From assembly GCA_039090855.1 (NCBI GenBank), contig CM076991.1:103986021-104050020 (forward strand): DNA of 64,000 nt. Direction: 5' to 3'. Numbering within the stretch: the first letter of the stretch is position 1; the number at the start of each line of letters is the position of its first letter. Positions 63,878 through 64,000 of the stretch are shown here, in pieces. The notes under the pieces are model-generated. The model made no database searches. It saw nothing but the letters and a program-made list of their open reading frames with translations, and had not been told where the DNA came from. The translations under genes and the position numbers were made by a program. This DNA is from Macrothele yani (taxonomy: Eukaryota; Arthropoda; Arachnida; Araneae; Macrothelidae).

Positions 63878-64000
63878 CGCTTTCCAACCGTAGGTTGAAG
63901 AAGCGTATATGCTCCAGCTTTTTCCGTCCGCCTATCCGTCCGTCTGCCTGTCGGCACGTTAACTCACGTAAAAATGGTTCGATTTCGATGAAATTTTAGT
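63878..64000 (-). repeat. Repeat S terminus, inverted, cut by the window end
   Basis: 'tttttacgctttccaaccgt' + aggttgaagaagcg, a (GTCC)n-type block and 'ggttcgatttcgatgaaatt' are the complement of 19370-19505 and 36230-36340. Confidence 0.85.

Overview
This is a window of animal nuclear DNA, AT-rich and built almost entirely of transposable elements (TEs) and their debris. I found no host protein gene, rRNA gene, convincing functional tRNA gene, operon or CRISPR array. The mix of mariner and Tc1 transposons, RTE-type LINEs with trinucleotide tails and many tRNA-derived SINEs points to an arthropod. The mariner, Tc1 and RTE proteins recall those of spiders and other chelicerates, but that last step is a low-confidence inference.

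Layout. 1-4045 is a 133-bp tandem array of about 30 units. Each unit is the last ~44 codons plus stop of a mariner transposase, and the array runs straight into the rest of that pseudogene (4046-6339), which a Tc1-like transposon splits at 4711-6085. 6.6-9.8 kb holds an RTE fragment and a ~458-bp tandem repeat ('repeat H') with a CTCF-core-like motif every ~150 bp. 10.2-17.7 kb holds a Tc1 element, the longest RTE copy (11481-13952), SINEs, a hammerhead-like relic and a mariner-like relic split by a second SINE family. 18.5-24.1 kb holds 'repeat S' (145-bp units), a Tc1 element inside a mariner-like relic, and more RTE and SINE copies.

27.7-31.4 kb contains the most unusual elements: two complete miniature LTR retrotransposons (TRIM-like) and a solo LTR. 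They have 4-bp target duplications, a TGGCGCCCGAAC primer-binding site and polypurine tracts, and a 72-nt tRNA-like sequence lies inside each LTR. Another solo LTR is at 57043-57205. 31.8-39.3 kb carries further transposase relics (one with an internal 108-bp tandem array), a nearly complete mariner inside repeat S, a second repeat H block and a Tc1 relic. 40.1-48.7 kb has a dimeric SINE, a long hairpin, a non-LTR reverse transcriptase ORF of 410 codons with no stop, a truncated mariner, an inverted pair of tRNA-like SINEs and an 82-bp minisatellite. 48.9-64 kb has another mariner, a foldback-like element, three Tc1 elements (one carrying a mariner that itself holds a palindromic insertion) and repeat S at the right edge.

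The parts do not form a pathway. They record repeated insertion, and at least two tandem arrays (133 bp and 108 bp) arose inside TE copies. Nearly every transposase is broken by stops, frameshifts or catalytic-residue loss. The 42476-43708 reverse transcriptase is the only long uninterrupted mobile-element ORF, and it lacks its endonuclease part.
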